A stretch of DNA of 64,000 nt from Triglochin maritima. Taxonomy: Eukaryota > Streptophyta > Magnoliopsida > Alismatales > Juncaginaceae. Both the position numbers and the translations under genes were made by a program. The notes beneath the pieces were generated by a model that saw only the letters and a program-made list of their open reading frames with translations, ran no database searches and had not been told where the DNA came from. Positions 22,498 to 34,471 of the stretch are shown one piece after another (the stretch's first letter is position 1; each line of letters begins with the position of its first letter). The DNA lies in the NCBI GenBank assembly GCA_963682175.1, contig OY821775.1:50874053-50938052 (forward strand), written 5' to 3'.

Positions 22498-23864
22498 ACG
22501 ACCCGGTGTAGTGGAAGGAGTTTGTACAGCTAACCGAGGCTGGTGTGTTTAAAAGAGGTACAAGCAGAAAATATTAGTTAAGTTAGTTGGTTAGTAATAA
22601 AAGTGTTGCTTGTAACTACAAAAAAACTGTACATTCTTTATATTAGCAATTAGCTCATCATGTGTATGGAGGCTTGGAGGTGAAACAAAGCTGATGCCCT
22701 GAAGAGAATGATGACAACGGTGATTAAGAAGAGTTTGAATACGAATGTATCTTAGTTTCAAAGGAAAAAAAGGTAACGTGTCGACGTGACTGTACAAATC
22801 TCAGCTTCGGAGACCTTGTTGTTGTTCAATTAGTGTGTATTTTCTTCAGCTGTTGGTCAGATTTTGTTGTTGACTTTATGATTAGTAAGTTAAATAGAAT
22901 TTCATTATGCGTTTGAGTTCAATTTGTTTTGTGTGATCTTGTTTGAAATTAGACCTTTTTACTTGATTGATCATCAACTTATGTCGCTTTTGTTGCTGAT
23001 TTCTTCTTATATGTTAAGATGTTTTTTTTTTGGCTTGATTACGAATGAAAGTTTTCGGAGATCGTGTATGGGATTTAGATGACAAGTCGCATTTTGTTCC
23101 TCATTTTGAAAATTCCTCTGTACTTTTGTAGTTTGTTTTTCTATTGAGTTTTTGAAAAGTCGATTTGGAGAAAAGTCTTTTCTCACGGTTGCTTTGGGCG
23201 GGGCTCACTGCCAAACACCAGTATTACATATCGTTTTGACGTTTTGAAGTTAATGTCCAATGATTTGCCATTCCAAAACTTTCATTCTTTTTCTTTCTCT
23301 ATAAAAGTAAATGGTTGCTGGTGTGGAAAATTAAACGTTGGTTGTCGTAATGATATCGACTATTTGGAGGTCACATCCAATTATCAGAAGGTTAGGAATA
23401 GTCAATGATTAGTTCAGAATTTTGATCCTTTTCAAATATTTCCTCTTTATCTACTTGTCTCGTTATGTTGTGCACCTATTGGTTGATCTTTGGTAGGAAC
23501 ATTAACATAAGTGGTTGTCTGGTATTGGTTTCTTTTTCCAGCCCAGTGACGTTTTATTAAGTTATCTTATATTCAACCGTTCCTTTCGTTGTTGGGTTTA
23601 GGCCGTGTTAGCGTTTTTTAACTTCCTTTCAACGGTCCAGGCACGCGAATTGTTTTCTTCTACGTGTTTCTGGTCTATCCTAACTAGTTTGAGATTAAAG
23701 ATTTTATTGTTGTAAATCAGGAAAAGGTCTCGCATAATATTATCGAAATTAAATGAAAAGAAAACACGGAGAATTTTTTCATTGTCGAACACTCGAATCA
23801 AAGGAGGGGTTTGTGCAGTCGGATTCCGAGGGAATCTGACGGAAACAGAATTTGGATTCTGATT
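22498..23864. other. 3' flank of Pumilio copy 2 and intergenic DNA
   Basis: 22498-22640 is the 3'UTR-like sequence shared with copy 1, including TGTACATT at 22628-22635. Similarity to the other unit stops near 22,650, which marks the right edge of the tandem duplication. 22,650-23,600 is AT-rich with no gene seen. 23,760-23,864 resembles 25,400-25,540 in style (GGATTCCG and GGAAAC blocks), so it may be the left flank of an older repeat. Confidence 0.5.
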
Positions 23865-25395
23865 TGTTGGATCATGTAGGTCTACAATTCTAATCACTTT
23901 TATCCATAATTACCTACTTGTTTAACGATCAAAGATATGCAGTGGAATTTAAAACTAAACAAGCAAGTAAGAAATAGAAAATGCAAATCACAATGAACAC
24001 ATGATTTTTTACAGAGGTTCGGCCTCCTGCCTACATCATCTCTTGCAAGCTCCGCTCGACACTTCGAGCTCCGCTCGCGTCTTCACTAACCACTTGCCGT
24101 TCCGAGCCAGGAGAGAACGCCTTTACAACAAGTCTTCAAGCTCGCGAACAACCATCGCCGAACTTGACTCCTCCTCTCACAATCCGAGAGGATCACTTCG
24201 GGCTCTCACCGAAGTCCATACTCGTGCCTTGGGCTTTCACCAAGACCCTTGCTTCCTTTGCACAACAAATGAGTGAGACAACACTCTCTAAACTGGAACA
24301 CACTTGAGTAGAATAGGATTTATGATTAAAGTGTGGAAGGTTTGAGACTATGAGTGTGTTGGGTTTCTCTCTAATGTATTGGACAAGTATGTGTGAGAGA
24401 GTTTGTGTTAAAATGTGTTTTACAACTCTATTTATAAGCATTAAAGAGAATATAACTGTTGCGGTTGATTGAGTATAAGTTGGTGTAAGATACACAAAAC
24501 ATAAACTCGCAGGACCCAATTCTGGATGAGTTCGGTCGACCAGATCAAGCTGAATGGTCGACCGTTAGGCAGTTTTGAACTCAGTTCGGTCGACCGATTA
24601 AGGAACGGTCGACCGCCCAACGATAAGACTTAGGTACACTGAAGTGATCGGTCGAACACCGAATAGGGTTCGGTCGACCGAATCACACCAGACACTTTGG
24701 GGTTGACAAACGTTCTATTCGGTCGACTGAACCAAGGTCTAACGGTCGACCGAATTCCAGCAGGAGATTCGGGTTTGTCAAGAGACAGATATTCGGTCGA
24801 CCGAACAAGGTCCTCGGTCGACTGATACAAGAAATGTATTTGGGGTATTTTTGGTTAATACGAATACGACCGTTGGGTATATACGACAAAACAAACAGTC
24901 GGAAAATACATGGTACTCAGTCGACCGAAAAGGTCTGAACGGTCGACCAAACTTAGGCAGTTAAACACTAACAGATTAATTGATCACTCGGTCGACCGAA
25001 CAGTCTGTTTCGGTTGATCGAATGTGGGCAGACAATTTGAGTTCAGGTTTAGTGTTTTCCGCTCTAAGTTTGAGTGATCTATGGAAGTCCAAATTATGTG
25101 AATTTTTGTGTGTGACTTCTATAGGGAACATAGTGTGTGTTTGAGTAGTTTTTAGTTTAAGTATGCTCAATTACACAAAGTTCCTAAGACTCAAGAAATA
25201 CAAAATACATGTCTTTAAATAAGCTTGATTATATGTCTTGGCTTGATTTCCTTTCTTCCTTGAGTCTTGATCACCTGTAGAGGTTAGCACAAAACAATAT
25301 ATATGCAATGTAACATGTGTGCTACTCTAGACGAGCACAATTAAGATTAGGTTGATTAAATCATCAAAACATAGATTAAGGCCAAAAAGCCAACA
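23865..25395 (-). mobile_element. Probable LTR of a retrotransposon
   Basis: Begins TGTTGGATCATG and ends AAAAAGCCAACA, so it has TG...CA ends with inverted TGTTGG/CCAACA. A minus-strand TATAAATA (24429-24436) with about 550 bp to the left end fits a minus-oriented LTR. The block around ACAGAGGTTCGGCCTCCTGC (24,013-24,032) resembles 34,843-34,865 (ACAAGGTTCGGCAACGTGCC), which suggests related U5 regions. Fourteen or so GGTCGACC-type palindromes lie at 24,530-25,025. The flanking 5-mers TGATT and CGGTT do not match, so the exact ends or a later rearrangement are uncertain. Confidence 0.55.
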
Positions 25396-25730
25396 CGGTT
25401 GACTCCAGAAAATGGGTTGTTTGTGCACGAAGACATGGATTCCGTCGGATTTTGTGGTATCTATAAAATTTTCTTTGAGCTTTCCGTCACTTTGAGGTCG
25501 GAAAATCACGGAAACCGAATTTTTTCGGTCGACCGTCAAACATTCGGTCCACCGAAATGATTGTAACGGACGACCGAACATATTTCGGTCCACCGAATTC
25601 GTAACTGAAATGATCCCTTTCGGACGACCGAACTTAGTTCGGTCTTCTGTTTACGTTTAGTCTGAGAAGTCTCATTTTGGTCGACCGAAACTTGTTCGGT
25701 CGTCCGTTTTCCTTATCCAAACTGTTGGAA
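25396..25730. repeat. Second CGGTNNACCG palindrome array
   Basis: Copies such as TTCGGTCGACCGTC, TTCGGTCCACCGAA (twice) and GGTCGACCGAAAC lie at 25,525-25,700, outside the TG...CA element to the left. This is probably part of the older repeat into which that element inserted. No coding capacity was seen. Confidence 0.6.
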
Positions 25731-26310
25731 GTTTTACATTGTGCTTGGTTTTCCCGTCGCAGTGGACATAAGAAGTATGAACAAACAACAGAAATTTCCT
25801 TCCCCAAATAAATTTCCGACGCATGCACAAACAACAAAATTCAGTTAAAGGAATTTTTTTTTCCATTGGATTCTGTTTTTCTTTACTTTTTGGTCCGAAA
25901 ATCACTTTCCGTCACATTTCACGTACACCCTTAAGTACTGAAACTTTGGCGACTTCAAACACATTGCGAATATGTTGTGTTTATAATTAAACAAATAAAT
26001 TATTGGGGAACCACGTAACTACTCCAAACAAATCTGTTGGAGGGCACATGCAAGACATGACCACGGGGTTGCAAAGACATAAATAAATACAAACTTGGTC
26101 CCCAAGATAAAAGTAAGTCCCACATAAATAAATAAAGTACAAATTTATAAGTGGTGGATTTGGACTTCCTTGTGGAATATCAATCAAAACCGAATATCCA
26201 CTTCCAATCTGACGGTCCAGATTATGCCTCACAACACTTCCACGAACCTTCCTTCCTCTTCTTCTAGATCACAATGGACCTAATTGCAATTTTCCCATTA
26301 TTTCATCCTT
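25731..26310. other. Intergenic, upstream of first GRAS gene
   Basis: AT-rich, with no gene recognised. The last 100 bp lead into the promoter of the GRAS gene. Confidence 0.5.
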
Positions 26311-26311
26311 G

Positions 26312-26319
26312 TATTTAAA
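26312..26319 (+). promoter_or_regulatory. Probable TATA box of first GRAS gene
   Basis: TATTTAAA lies about 190 bp upstream of the 5'UTR intron donor (26501) and is followed by a pyrimidine-rich stretch (CTCATCCCTTTCTCCTCCC) typical of plant 5' leaders. The second GRAS gene has TATTTAAG in the matching place (44768-44775). Confidence 0.45.
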
Positions 26320-26500
26320 GGAGATTGATTAGGAAGAGAAAGACCAGTGCCATTCCAGAAGCTCTCTGCTCATCCCTTTCTCCTCCCATTTCTAGGGTTT
26401 CCTCTCGATAAGATTCCACCTTTTTGCTGTTTTCTTAAGATTTCCCCGGTTTTCTCAATTGGGTAACCGTCGGATTCCTGTGGCCGGCCTTGCTTTTCTG

Positions 26501-27123
26501 GTAATTACTTGTCTCATCATGGCTTTGTTTCTTTCCCGTGGTTTAGATTTGTTAATAGGAATAAAATGAGGAGCTGTGAGAAGATGTATTGGTTGATGAT
26601 GAGCTTAACTGGATAAGGTTAGAGTTTTGCTTTTGAATGTTGTGTTGTGATATTTAATTAGCCCACGTTTGGTTAGAATCTGGTTTGACTTTACCAACAC
26701 AGTGGATCATTTGTAGGTGGTGTGATTCCTAAAGTATGTTTTTCTGAAGTAAAGATGATTTATTTGAAGTTGTGATTTTGGGGATTGCCATACATGTTAA
26801 GGCTCTTTGCTCTAATTTTTCTCATTTGAGTTGAACAAAACAGTGGGTGGGGATATGAAACATTATGTGATATCAACACAGTGGTTGGCTGTTGTTATGC
26901 TGGATGATGCTATTTGTAGTGGTGATTATGAACAAGAAGAAGAAAAGGATGTTTGATGTTGTGGTTTTTGTTGTTGTTCTTGCTTATTTTATTTGAGCCC
27001 GTATTTGCTGTAAAAATATGAGTTTGACCTATAGGATGCGTCTCGATATACATGATCCTTAATCATGCTACTAATTTAATTAAGATGCTTGAATGATTTA
27101 TAGTTTAACTTGTATTTTTACAG
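26501..27123 (+). other. 5'UTR intron of first GRAS gene
   Basis: Donor TTCTG/GTAATTAC at 26501 and acceptor TTTTTACAG/GTTTC ending at 27123. No long open frame lies inside. The second GRAS gene has the same arrangement (44947-45789, acceptor GGCAG/GTTTC), which supports the intron as an ancestral feature. Confidence 0.65.
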
Positions 27124-27230
27124 GTTTCAACTTGCTAACCACTGCAAGTCATATATTGCCTTTATTGATAAGTATTGTGTGGAAAGTGTGGTCTATTCAT
27201 CTTTGTCTGGATTGACATCGGCTGACTCCA

Positions 27231-29501
27231 ATGTTTAGCGATATGGGATTCCAGGATGACACTAGTGTTCTCAATGAAATCAAATTTGAGGACCATCTAA
27301 GTAATCAGATCTCCAATAATGATTTGAATGGAAGTGTTGGAAGACCTTATGTAGACTATGTTGAACATGTACGCATGCCTTATGTGGCCCCTTCTCACAG
27401 CCTCAATAACAACACTTCTCCTTCAAGCACTAGTAGTGGGGATGAAACACCTGAATTGCCTAAGGTCCAATCTGACATGGTCCTCCAATACATAAACAAG
27501 ATGCTCATGGAAGAGGATATGGATGAAAAATTATATACACATCAGTTTGATTCAGTTCTTCAAGCATCAGAGAAATCGTTATCTGATATCATCACTGAAG
27601 GTCAAGCATCTTCCCCCGATCAGCCTCCACTGTACAGTGATAACGTGGGGAGTCCAGGTGATAGTGGAGATGCCCATTTCAGCAATTCAAATGACATGAA
27701 TGATCCCAGCGGGTCTGTAGATAATGGATCCCATGCAGATTCTGGGCAGGGTCTATCATCTCAAGCACACGATTTTTCTGCCGGTTACTCCACTCAGTCT
27801 GTATCGGGCTCTTTCAGCAGTGCGAGTAATGCTTTTCATGGGAAATACGAAGGATTGTTTGGCAATGAAATCAATTCAGACTTGTTTTTTCAAAGTTTAC
27901 CTGTCTGGAATTTCCATAAAGGGGTCGAGGAAGCAAACAAGTTCCTACCTGACAGTCGCAAATTGCTTATAGATATCGAGCCCAAGAGATACATGCTACC
28001 TCAAAATCCAAAGGAAGAGAGCAAAGTGGTAGAGCTTAAAAAAGTGGAGGTCAGATCTGAGGACAAAGTGCATGTTGCTGACAATGGGTCAAGAGGTCAA
28101 AAGCATCCACATTTTGTAGATTCGACACTAGAAGATGGGCGGAAAACTAAACAATCAGCTGTTTATGTGGAGGGAATAGTCCGTTCAGAAGAGTTTGATG
28201 CAGTGCTGTTGTGCAATGGTACCCAATGCACTGAGAGCGTTTCCACTCTTAGGGAAGCTATGCAGGTTGAGTTGAACAAGATGAATCTTGTGGGTGCCGC
28301 TAAAAAAAGGTCAAGCGGTGGGAAGTCCAAGGGTAAGAGGCAAGTGAAAAAAGAAGTAATTGATTTAAGGACTCTCCTCATTCAGTGTGCCCAATCCGTT
28401 GCTTCTGATGACCGTGTTACTGCAAATGAATTGCTGAAGCGGATTAGGCAACATTCTTCGCGTATGGGTGATGGTTCACAACGTCTGGCTTATTGCTTCG
28501 CTAATGGACTCGAAGCCCGACTTGCTGGAACAGGAAGCAAGACATACCATTCTCTACTGGCAACACGGACAACTGCTGCGGACATACTGAATGCTCACAA
28601 AATTTACATGGCTGCATCTCCTTTCAAGAAGATTTCACATTATTTCACAAACAGGATCATTCTAAAAGCCGTGGACAGTACAAAAAGCCTTCATGTTATT
28701 GAGTATGGTATTGGCTTTGGTTTTCAGTGGCCATGCTTCATGCAACGGCTCAGCCAAAGTCCAAAGAAGCCCCTTAAGCTGAGAATAACTGGTATAGATG
28801 AACCACAAGCAGGTTTCCATCCCACTGAACGTATTGAAGAGACAGGGCGTCGGTTAAGGGAATACGCTCTTATGTTCAACATTCCTTTTGAGTTTCAGTC
28901 ATTTGCATGCAAGTGGGAAAACATCCGTGCCGAGGATCTAAACATCCAGAAAAATGAAGTGGTCATTGTCAGCAGCCTCTACAGCCTCAGGACTCTCGCA
29001 GATGAGACTGTTCTCGTTGACAGCCCGAGAGATATTGTTCTAAAAAACATTAGGAAAATGAATCCAGATATCTTCATTCATGGTATTATGAATGGTTCGT
29101 TCAATGCGCCGTTCTTTGTCACTCGCTTCAGGGAAGCCCTTTTCCACTTCTCTTCCATGTTTGATATGTTGGAGTCCACGATTCCCTGTGAACAACCAGA
29201 GAGGCTGTGCATCGAGAGGGAGCTGCTCGGTCGGGAAGCTTTAAATGTCATCGCTTGTGAAGGCCTGGAGCGAGTTCAAAGGCCAGAAACCTACAAGCAG
29301 TGGCAAGTGAGGAATCGAAGGGCTGGTTTTACACTGCTTCAGCTGGACTCAGAAATATTGAAGGATGCGATGGATAAATTCAGGTCCGTATACAACAAGG
29401 AGTTCGTCATAGACAACAACGGCAGATGGCTACAACAAGGGTGGAAAGGACGAATTATCTACGCCCTTTCCACATGGAAACCTACCAATGCTGGTCTTTG
29501 A
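27231..29501 (+). CDS. GRAS-family transcriptional regulator, LISCL (SCL9/14/33) group, copy 1
   Basis: A single coding exon of 756 aa. The N-terminal half is low-complexity and acidic, with the LISCL signature MVLQYINKMLMEEDMDEK near residues 84-101 and LFFQSLPVWNF near 222. The GRAS domain runs from about 375 to 750. It contains LRTLLIQCAQSV (leucine-rich region I), LHVIEYGIGFGFQWP (VHIID-type), PLKLRITGIDEPQ, IPFEFQSFACKWENI (PFYRE region), VTRFREALFHFSSMFDM and the closing WKGRIIYALSTWKP (SAW). Members act in the nucleus as co-regulators, with SCL14 partnering TGA factors in detoxification responses. Applying that role here is inference. The tandem paralog lies 16 kb downstream, beyond transposons. 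Confidence 0.92.
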   Translation: MFSDMGFQDDTSVLNEIKFEDHLSNQISNNDLNGSVGRPYVDYVEHVRMPYVAPSHSLNNNTSPSSTSSGDETPELPKVQSDMVLQYINKMLMEEDMDEKLYTHQFDSVLQASEKSLSDIITEGQASSPDQPPLYSDNVGSPGDSGDAHFSNSNDMNDPSGSVDNGSHADSGQGLSSQAHDFSAGYSTQSVSGSFSSASNAFHGKYEGLFGNEINSDLFFQSLPVWNFHKGVEEANKFLPDSRKLLIDIEPKRYMLPQNPKEESKVVELKKVEVRSEDKVHVADNGSRGQKHPHFVDSTLEDGRKTKQSAVYVEGIVRSEEFDAVLLCNGTQCTESVSTLREAMQVELNKMNLVGAAKKRSSGGKSKGKRQVKKEVIDLRTLLIQCAQSVASDDRVTANELLKRIRQHSSRMGDGSQRLAYCFANGLEARLAGTGSKTYHSLLATRTTAADILNAHKIYMAASPFKKISHYFTNRIILKAVDSTKSLHVIEYGIGFGFQWPCFMQRLSQSPKKPLKLRITGIDEPQAGFHPTERIEETGRRLREYALMFNIPFEFQSFACKWENIRAEDLNIQKNEVVIVSSLYSLRTLADETVLVDSPRDIVLKNIRKMNPDIFIHGIMNGSFNAPFFVTRFREALFHFSSMFDMLESTIPCEQPERLCIERELLGREALNVIACEGLERVQRPETYKQWQVRNRRAGFTLLQLDSEILKDAMDKFRSVYNKEFVIDNNGRWLQQGWKGRIIYALSTWKPTNAGL

Positions 29502-30275
29502 TTAGTCATCATAATCGTAGTCCTTGATTATATAGTCTACATTTGAAGTTAGTAAGTAGGATCACTACTGTGTGATGTCATGTTTTGTATTGGAATGAAC
29601 AAGTTTTATATCTTATGACATGTATCGAAAATACAATGAAGTGAAGTGGTAGCTCCTTATTTTCTTCATATTGCGAATCATGTTTATGCGTAAATAGGAT
29701 TTTTATTATTTAAATTTTGTCATATGCTTGTCTGCGGGAACAACAGCATATTCCAATCATTTATGCGTTATTGGAACAAGGTAATACAATCATCGATGCT
29801 GGTTTCGACGTCATATGAGTTGGTAAGTAGGATCTACATACAATCATGTTTATGCGTAAATGTTAAAACTGTGATCTTGATGAGTTTTGTTGTAGAACAC
29901 TTTAAGATAGCCTAGCCTATCTTAACTTAACTACATCCGGCTTTGTTGTTTTGTTGTAGAACACTTCTTACACTTTTGGGAAAAAGTAATGGTTTTTGAC
30001 TGACTGACTGACTGACAGACAAATCATCGCTCTCTCTATTATCTCCAATATTATATACATCTATGAGTACTCATCACCCCGAAAAATACTCAAATAGGTA
30101 TTCTATTATAGCCCAGAGTTTTGCCCTTCTTGAAATTCCACCAAGATCGATGAGTTTAATGTTAGTTTCAAATGCACAATGGCAAAAGGAAAAAAAACAA
30201 AACCTTGAATTTTTTGCTTGTATTGGGTTTTTGGTAATTCAAAAGGTGTAATATATATGCATCATACTACGTATA
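29502..30275 (+). other. 3' flank of first GRAS gene
   Basis: Probable 3'UTR, then AT-rich DNA. It contains a short (GACT)n run at about 30,000-30,016 and the phrase TGTTGTAGAACACTT twice (about 29,891 and 29,953). No gene was seen. Confidence 0.5.
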
Positions 30276-32331
30276 TGTAGGATTTCATATTTAATTATAC
30301 ATATATATTTTCGAAATTTTTATGTATAATAAGGATCAATTACAATTTTCTTTGATTTATTTCATGCATGCATCGGTTTGTTTTAACATCTAGTTTCAAA
30401 ACTCTATTAAAACAAACAAGAGCTCCGAAATTCATACCTAGAAGTTCTCAAAAACTTCTTGAAGATTCGGAGACGTTGGGGATGCTTCTCGCCGCGCCGG
30501 ATGCCTCCGAGTATTCACCAAACTCTAAACAAGATCGGAGAGAGGGAAGCTAGTCTCTCGATCTCCGATAGGGTTTAGAATCTAATTACTAACCCCTTTT
30601 TAATTCCATTGAGAAGATGGTCTCTTAAGAACTAAAACTAAACTTAAGAATTAAGGGATTTTCGTGGAGAATTATGGAGAGAGAATTTTGCTCAAGAGAA
30701 TAATGAATGAATTAAGGAGGTAATGAGATAACCTTGTATTTATAGGTTCTCTCCAAATTACCTATTCATGTGCAACCCCTTACCCATGATCTCATGCAAA
30801 ATTCCATCTAACCATCCATTATTTAATAATAAATAATATTAGCCACGAATTAAATCAATTATGGACCAATTCCATGCATGATCTAATTAATTCTTAAATT
30901 AATTCTGCATAAAACCGTCTGGACCGGCCGACCGTTACGAAGGTCCGGTCGACCGCTCGACCCCAATTTCGGTCGACCGTGCAAGATTTGGTCGACCGTT
31001 CTTAACGTAGAATATTTCATCGCAATGTTCGGTCGACCGACCGATAGATTCGGTCGACCGTTCCAGACAAACGAAAATTCCCTGTTATCGGTCGAGACAC
31101 GTCCGGTCGACCGTGCACCTTCGGTCGACCGTTATCCATTAACCGGTCGACCGTTTGCACAGTCTTGCAGACTTGTCAAATTTCGGTTTAACCCCTACAA
31201 AATTTGACATTTCGGGATTAGTAGTAAATTCACAACTTATGTAACATATTATCCTATGTAATGATCAATCATTACACCCCATAATATTTACATCACATAT
31301 GAATTTAATTTAGATTCCAATTATGTTATTAATCACAACATAATTTTGATTTTGCTTGTTCACCCCATGTGTCATATTTTCTACATGAAACCCGACACAT
31401 CCTATGAACTCAAAATTCTCATTTCTTGTTTCCCAGTTTTGTGGTGTGACCTATGGGAGGATCTAAACTAAGTTGACAGTGATATTAAGAGCTTAATATC
31501 ACAAAGCTATAAGCGGTATCTAGCTACACATTATAGCTCCCAATTAGTTAGATGTCTTAATTCCACTCGAACCAAAACCCAATCCACTTAGTGATGGAGT
31601 GCATCACTTGTGTCCGTCCCTTGCCTCATGATATTAAGAATACACACAAAGTAGTATTGTGTCATCTTTGTATTAGTATTCATTTCTTGATCTCTTTAAG
31701 CTAGTTATAAATATGTGACTTAACTCAAATCACATTGTGCACATTATAACTTTGCTTTATCAAGGGGCCCACTAATATCATCACTCAATTAAGAGGGGCA
31801 ATGATAGTCTTTTGACTAACTATCTTCTCCAACAAAAGTTGTACTTAACCAACCAATGCCTTTACACTACACTTATCGATAGTTCATGACACTGATCTAA
31901 TTGAGTATTCCTTAAGTGATTAGATATAAGTCTCATATCAAAGGACCAAAGACAGTAAAATATTAATGACACAGAAACACACTTCTATAATATTTTACTT
32001 ATTAGGTCTATTCAGTATACAAAAGTAATATTTTCCTCTTTTGCATACCCGTGTTGTCACTCACTTGTAGAGCTACAATGATCTATGACCAACACGACAA
32101 TCTTAACCCGGTAATTAATGTCTCATGTTAATTACCATGATTGCGAATATCTTTTGTTTTATGTAAACCAATATCTTTTAGAGCTCTACGGTTAAGGACC
32201 AAGAGCCTCTTCCTTAACACTTCTAAAAGACGAATAACATAAACAAGGAACAAAATGATTTCTCATTCAATTCATAATAATTGACATTTAAAAGTAAAAC
32301 TTTTAGAACACATTCCCTTCAATATATAGAT
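30276..32331 (-). mobile_element. Solo LTR, family A copy 2
   Basis: Begins TGTAGGATTTCATA and ends CATTCCCTTCA, 2,056 bp, flanked by GTATA (30271-30275) and ATATA (32332-32336), a one-mismatch target duplication. The first 250 bp and the last 1,100 bp are close to copies 1 and 3. The middle (30,600-31,200) is diverged and has its own palindrome array of GGTCGACC copies at 30,920-31,160. Orientation is inferred from the other copies. Confidence 0.85.
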
Positions 32332-32343
32332 GGTGTTGGATTT

Positions 32344-34471
32344 CATGTTTAATTATACATATATATTTTCGAAATTTTTATGTATAATAAGGATCAATTA
32401 CAATTTTCTTTGATTTATTTCATGCATGCATCGGTTTGTTTTAACAACTAGTTTGAAAAACCTTATTAAAACAAACACAAGGGACTCCGAAATTCATACC
32501 TAGAAGTTCTCTAAAACTTCTTGAAGATTCGGAGACGTTGAGGAAGATGATCGTCGCTTCCCGTTGCGCCAGATGCCTCCGAGTGTTCACCGAAACCCTA
32601 AACAAGGTTGGAGAGAAAGGAGCTAGCCAATCAATCTCCAAACAAGCTTAGAATCTAGCTACAAACCCCTTCCTTAGCCTCTGAGATTTCTCCTTCCAAA
32701 GACTTAGAAAACTAAGAGAATTTTCGTGGGTTTTAGTAGTGAATTAGGAGAGAAAATAATTTCTGAATTGTGTGTCACCCAATTAGGGAGAATAATGACC
32801 TATTTATAGGTTCTAATCTTACTCTTAATCATGGCTATTTTTAAGCCACGGTTTTATGATAATTTCTCTCACAAACTAATTCCATAATGCATTATATGCA
32901 CCCACAAAACGTTTGACCGAATTTGGAGCTAATCCAACCATCGATCAAATTAATCTCTTAATAATCAAAGGCAGAAAATCGACCGCTGTTCGGTTTACCG
33001 AGTCCCACTCGGTTAACCGAATTTGTCACGATCGTTTAACCGAGTACGTGACGGATGACCGAATCTTAAGGAGAAAAATTCTCCTTAACCGATCGGACCC
33101 ATTCACGTCTAAAACCGAGTGCTATTCGGTTAACCGAAAATATCGGAACTTGACATTGTTCGGTCGACCGTTTCTGGTTCGGTACACCGTACCAAAGATC
33201 CAGGCACTTTGGTCAAGTTCGGTCAATCAATTACGATTATCCGTTCCACGTTCGGTTGACCGATCCATAGATCCTTCGGTCGACCGAACCATAACGGATT
33301 ACCGAACTTCTACCTGATTTTGCCTTTTTCAAATTTTGGATTTATTTCCAACAAAATTTGAACTCAAGCGGGTTTTAGCAAATTCACAACTTATGCAATA
33401 TATTATCCTATGCAACAATAAATTATTGCACCCCATAATATATGCATCTCATATGAATTTATCATGATTCTAATTATGTTTATATACAACATAATTGATT
33501 TTACTTGTTCACCACATGTGTCATATTTTCTATAAGAAACCCGACACATCATATGAACAAAAAACCAAGCTTCTTGTTTCACGGTTTTTGCGGTGTGACC
33601 TATGGGAGGATCTAAACTAAGTTGGCAGTGATATTAAGAGCTTAATATCACAAGCTATAAGCGGTATCTAGCTACACATTATAGCTCTCAATTAGTTAGA
33701 TGTCTTAATTCCACTCGAACCAAAACCCAATCCACTTAGTGATGGAGTGCACCACTTGTGTCCGTCCCTTGCCTCATGATATTAAGAATACACACAAAGT
33801 AGTATTGTGTCATCTTTGACTTAGTATTCATTTCTTGATCTCTTTAAGCTAGTTACAAATATGTGACTTAACTCAAATCACATTGTGCACATTATAACTT
33901 TGCTTTATCAAGGGGCCCACTAATATCATCACTCAATTAAGAGGGGCAATGATAGTCTTTTGACTAACTATCTTCTCCAACAAAAGTTGTACTTAACCAA
34001 CCAATGCCTTTACACTACACTTATCGATAGTTCATGACACTGATCTAATTGAGTATTCCTTAAGTGATTAGATATAAGTCTCATATCAAAGGACCAAAGA
34101 CACAGTAAAATATTAATGACACAGAAACACACTTCTATAATATTTTACTTATTAGGTCTATTCAGTATACAAAAGTAATATTTTCCTCTTTTGCATACCC
34201 GTGTTGTCACTCACTTGTAGAGCTACAATGATCTATGACCAACACGACAATCTTAACCCGGTAATTAATGTCCCATGTTAATTACCATGATTGCGAATAT
34301 CTTTTGTTTTATGTAAACTAATATCTTTTAGAGCTCTACGGTTAAGGACCAAGAGTCTCTTCCTTAACACTTCTAAAATACGAATAACATAAACAAGGAA
34401 CAAAATGATTTCTCATTCAATTCATAATAATTGACATTTAAAAGTAAAACTTTTAGAACACATTCCCTTCA
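32344..34471 (-). mobile_element. Solo LTR, family A copy 3
   Basis: Begins TGTTGGATTTCATG and ends CATTCCCTTCA, 2,128 bp, with perfect 5-bp target duplications GATGG (32339-32343 and 34472-34476). It is nearly identical to copy 1 at 1177-3299, including the mixed CGGTNNACCG array (32,985-33,310). It sits only 12 bp from copy 2. Because the target duplications differ, the two are independent insertions and not the two LTRs of one element. Confidence 0.9.

Noticed and set aside
24001..24276. 91-codon frame in the 23.9-kb LTR
   Set aside because: It lies in the U5-like part of an LTR, has no recognisable domain, and a diverged relative of its start occurs in another LTR-like region at 34.84 kb.
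23865..25395. Fully supported LTR with target duplication
   Set aside because: The TG...CA ends are good, but the flanking 5-mers differ (TGATT and CGGTT), so it was kept only as a probable LTR.
30276..34471. One element with two LTRs and a tiny internal region
   Set aside because: Only 12 bp separates the copies, and the right one has its own perfect target duplication (GATGG), so they are two insertions.
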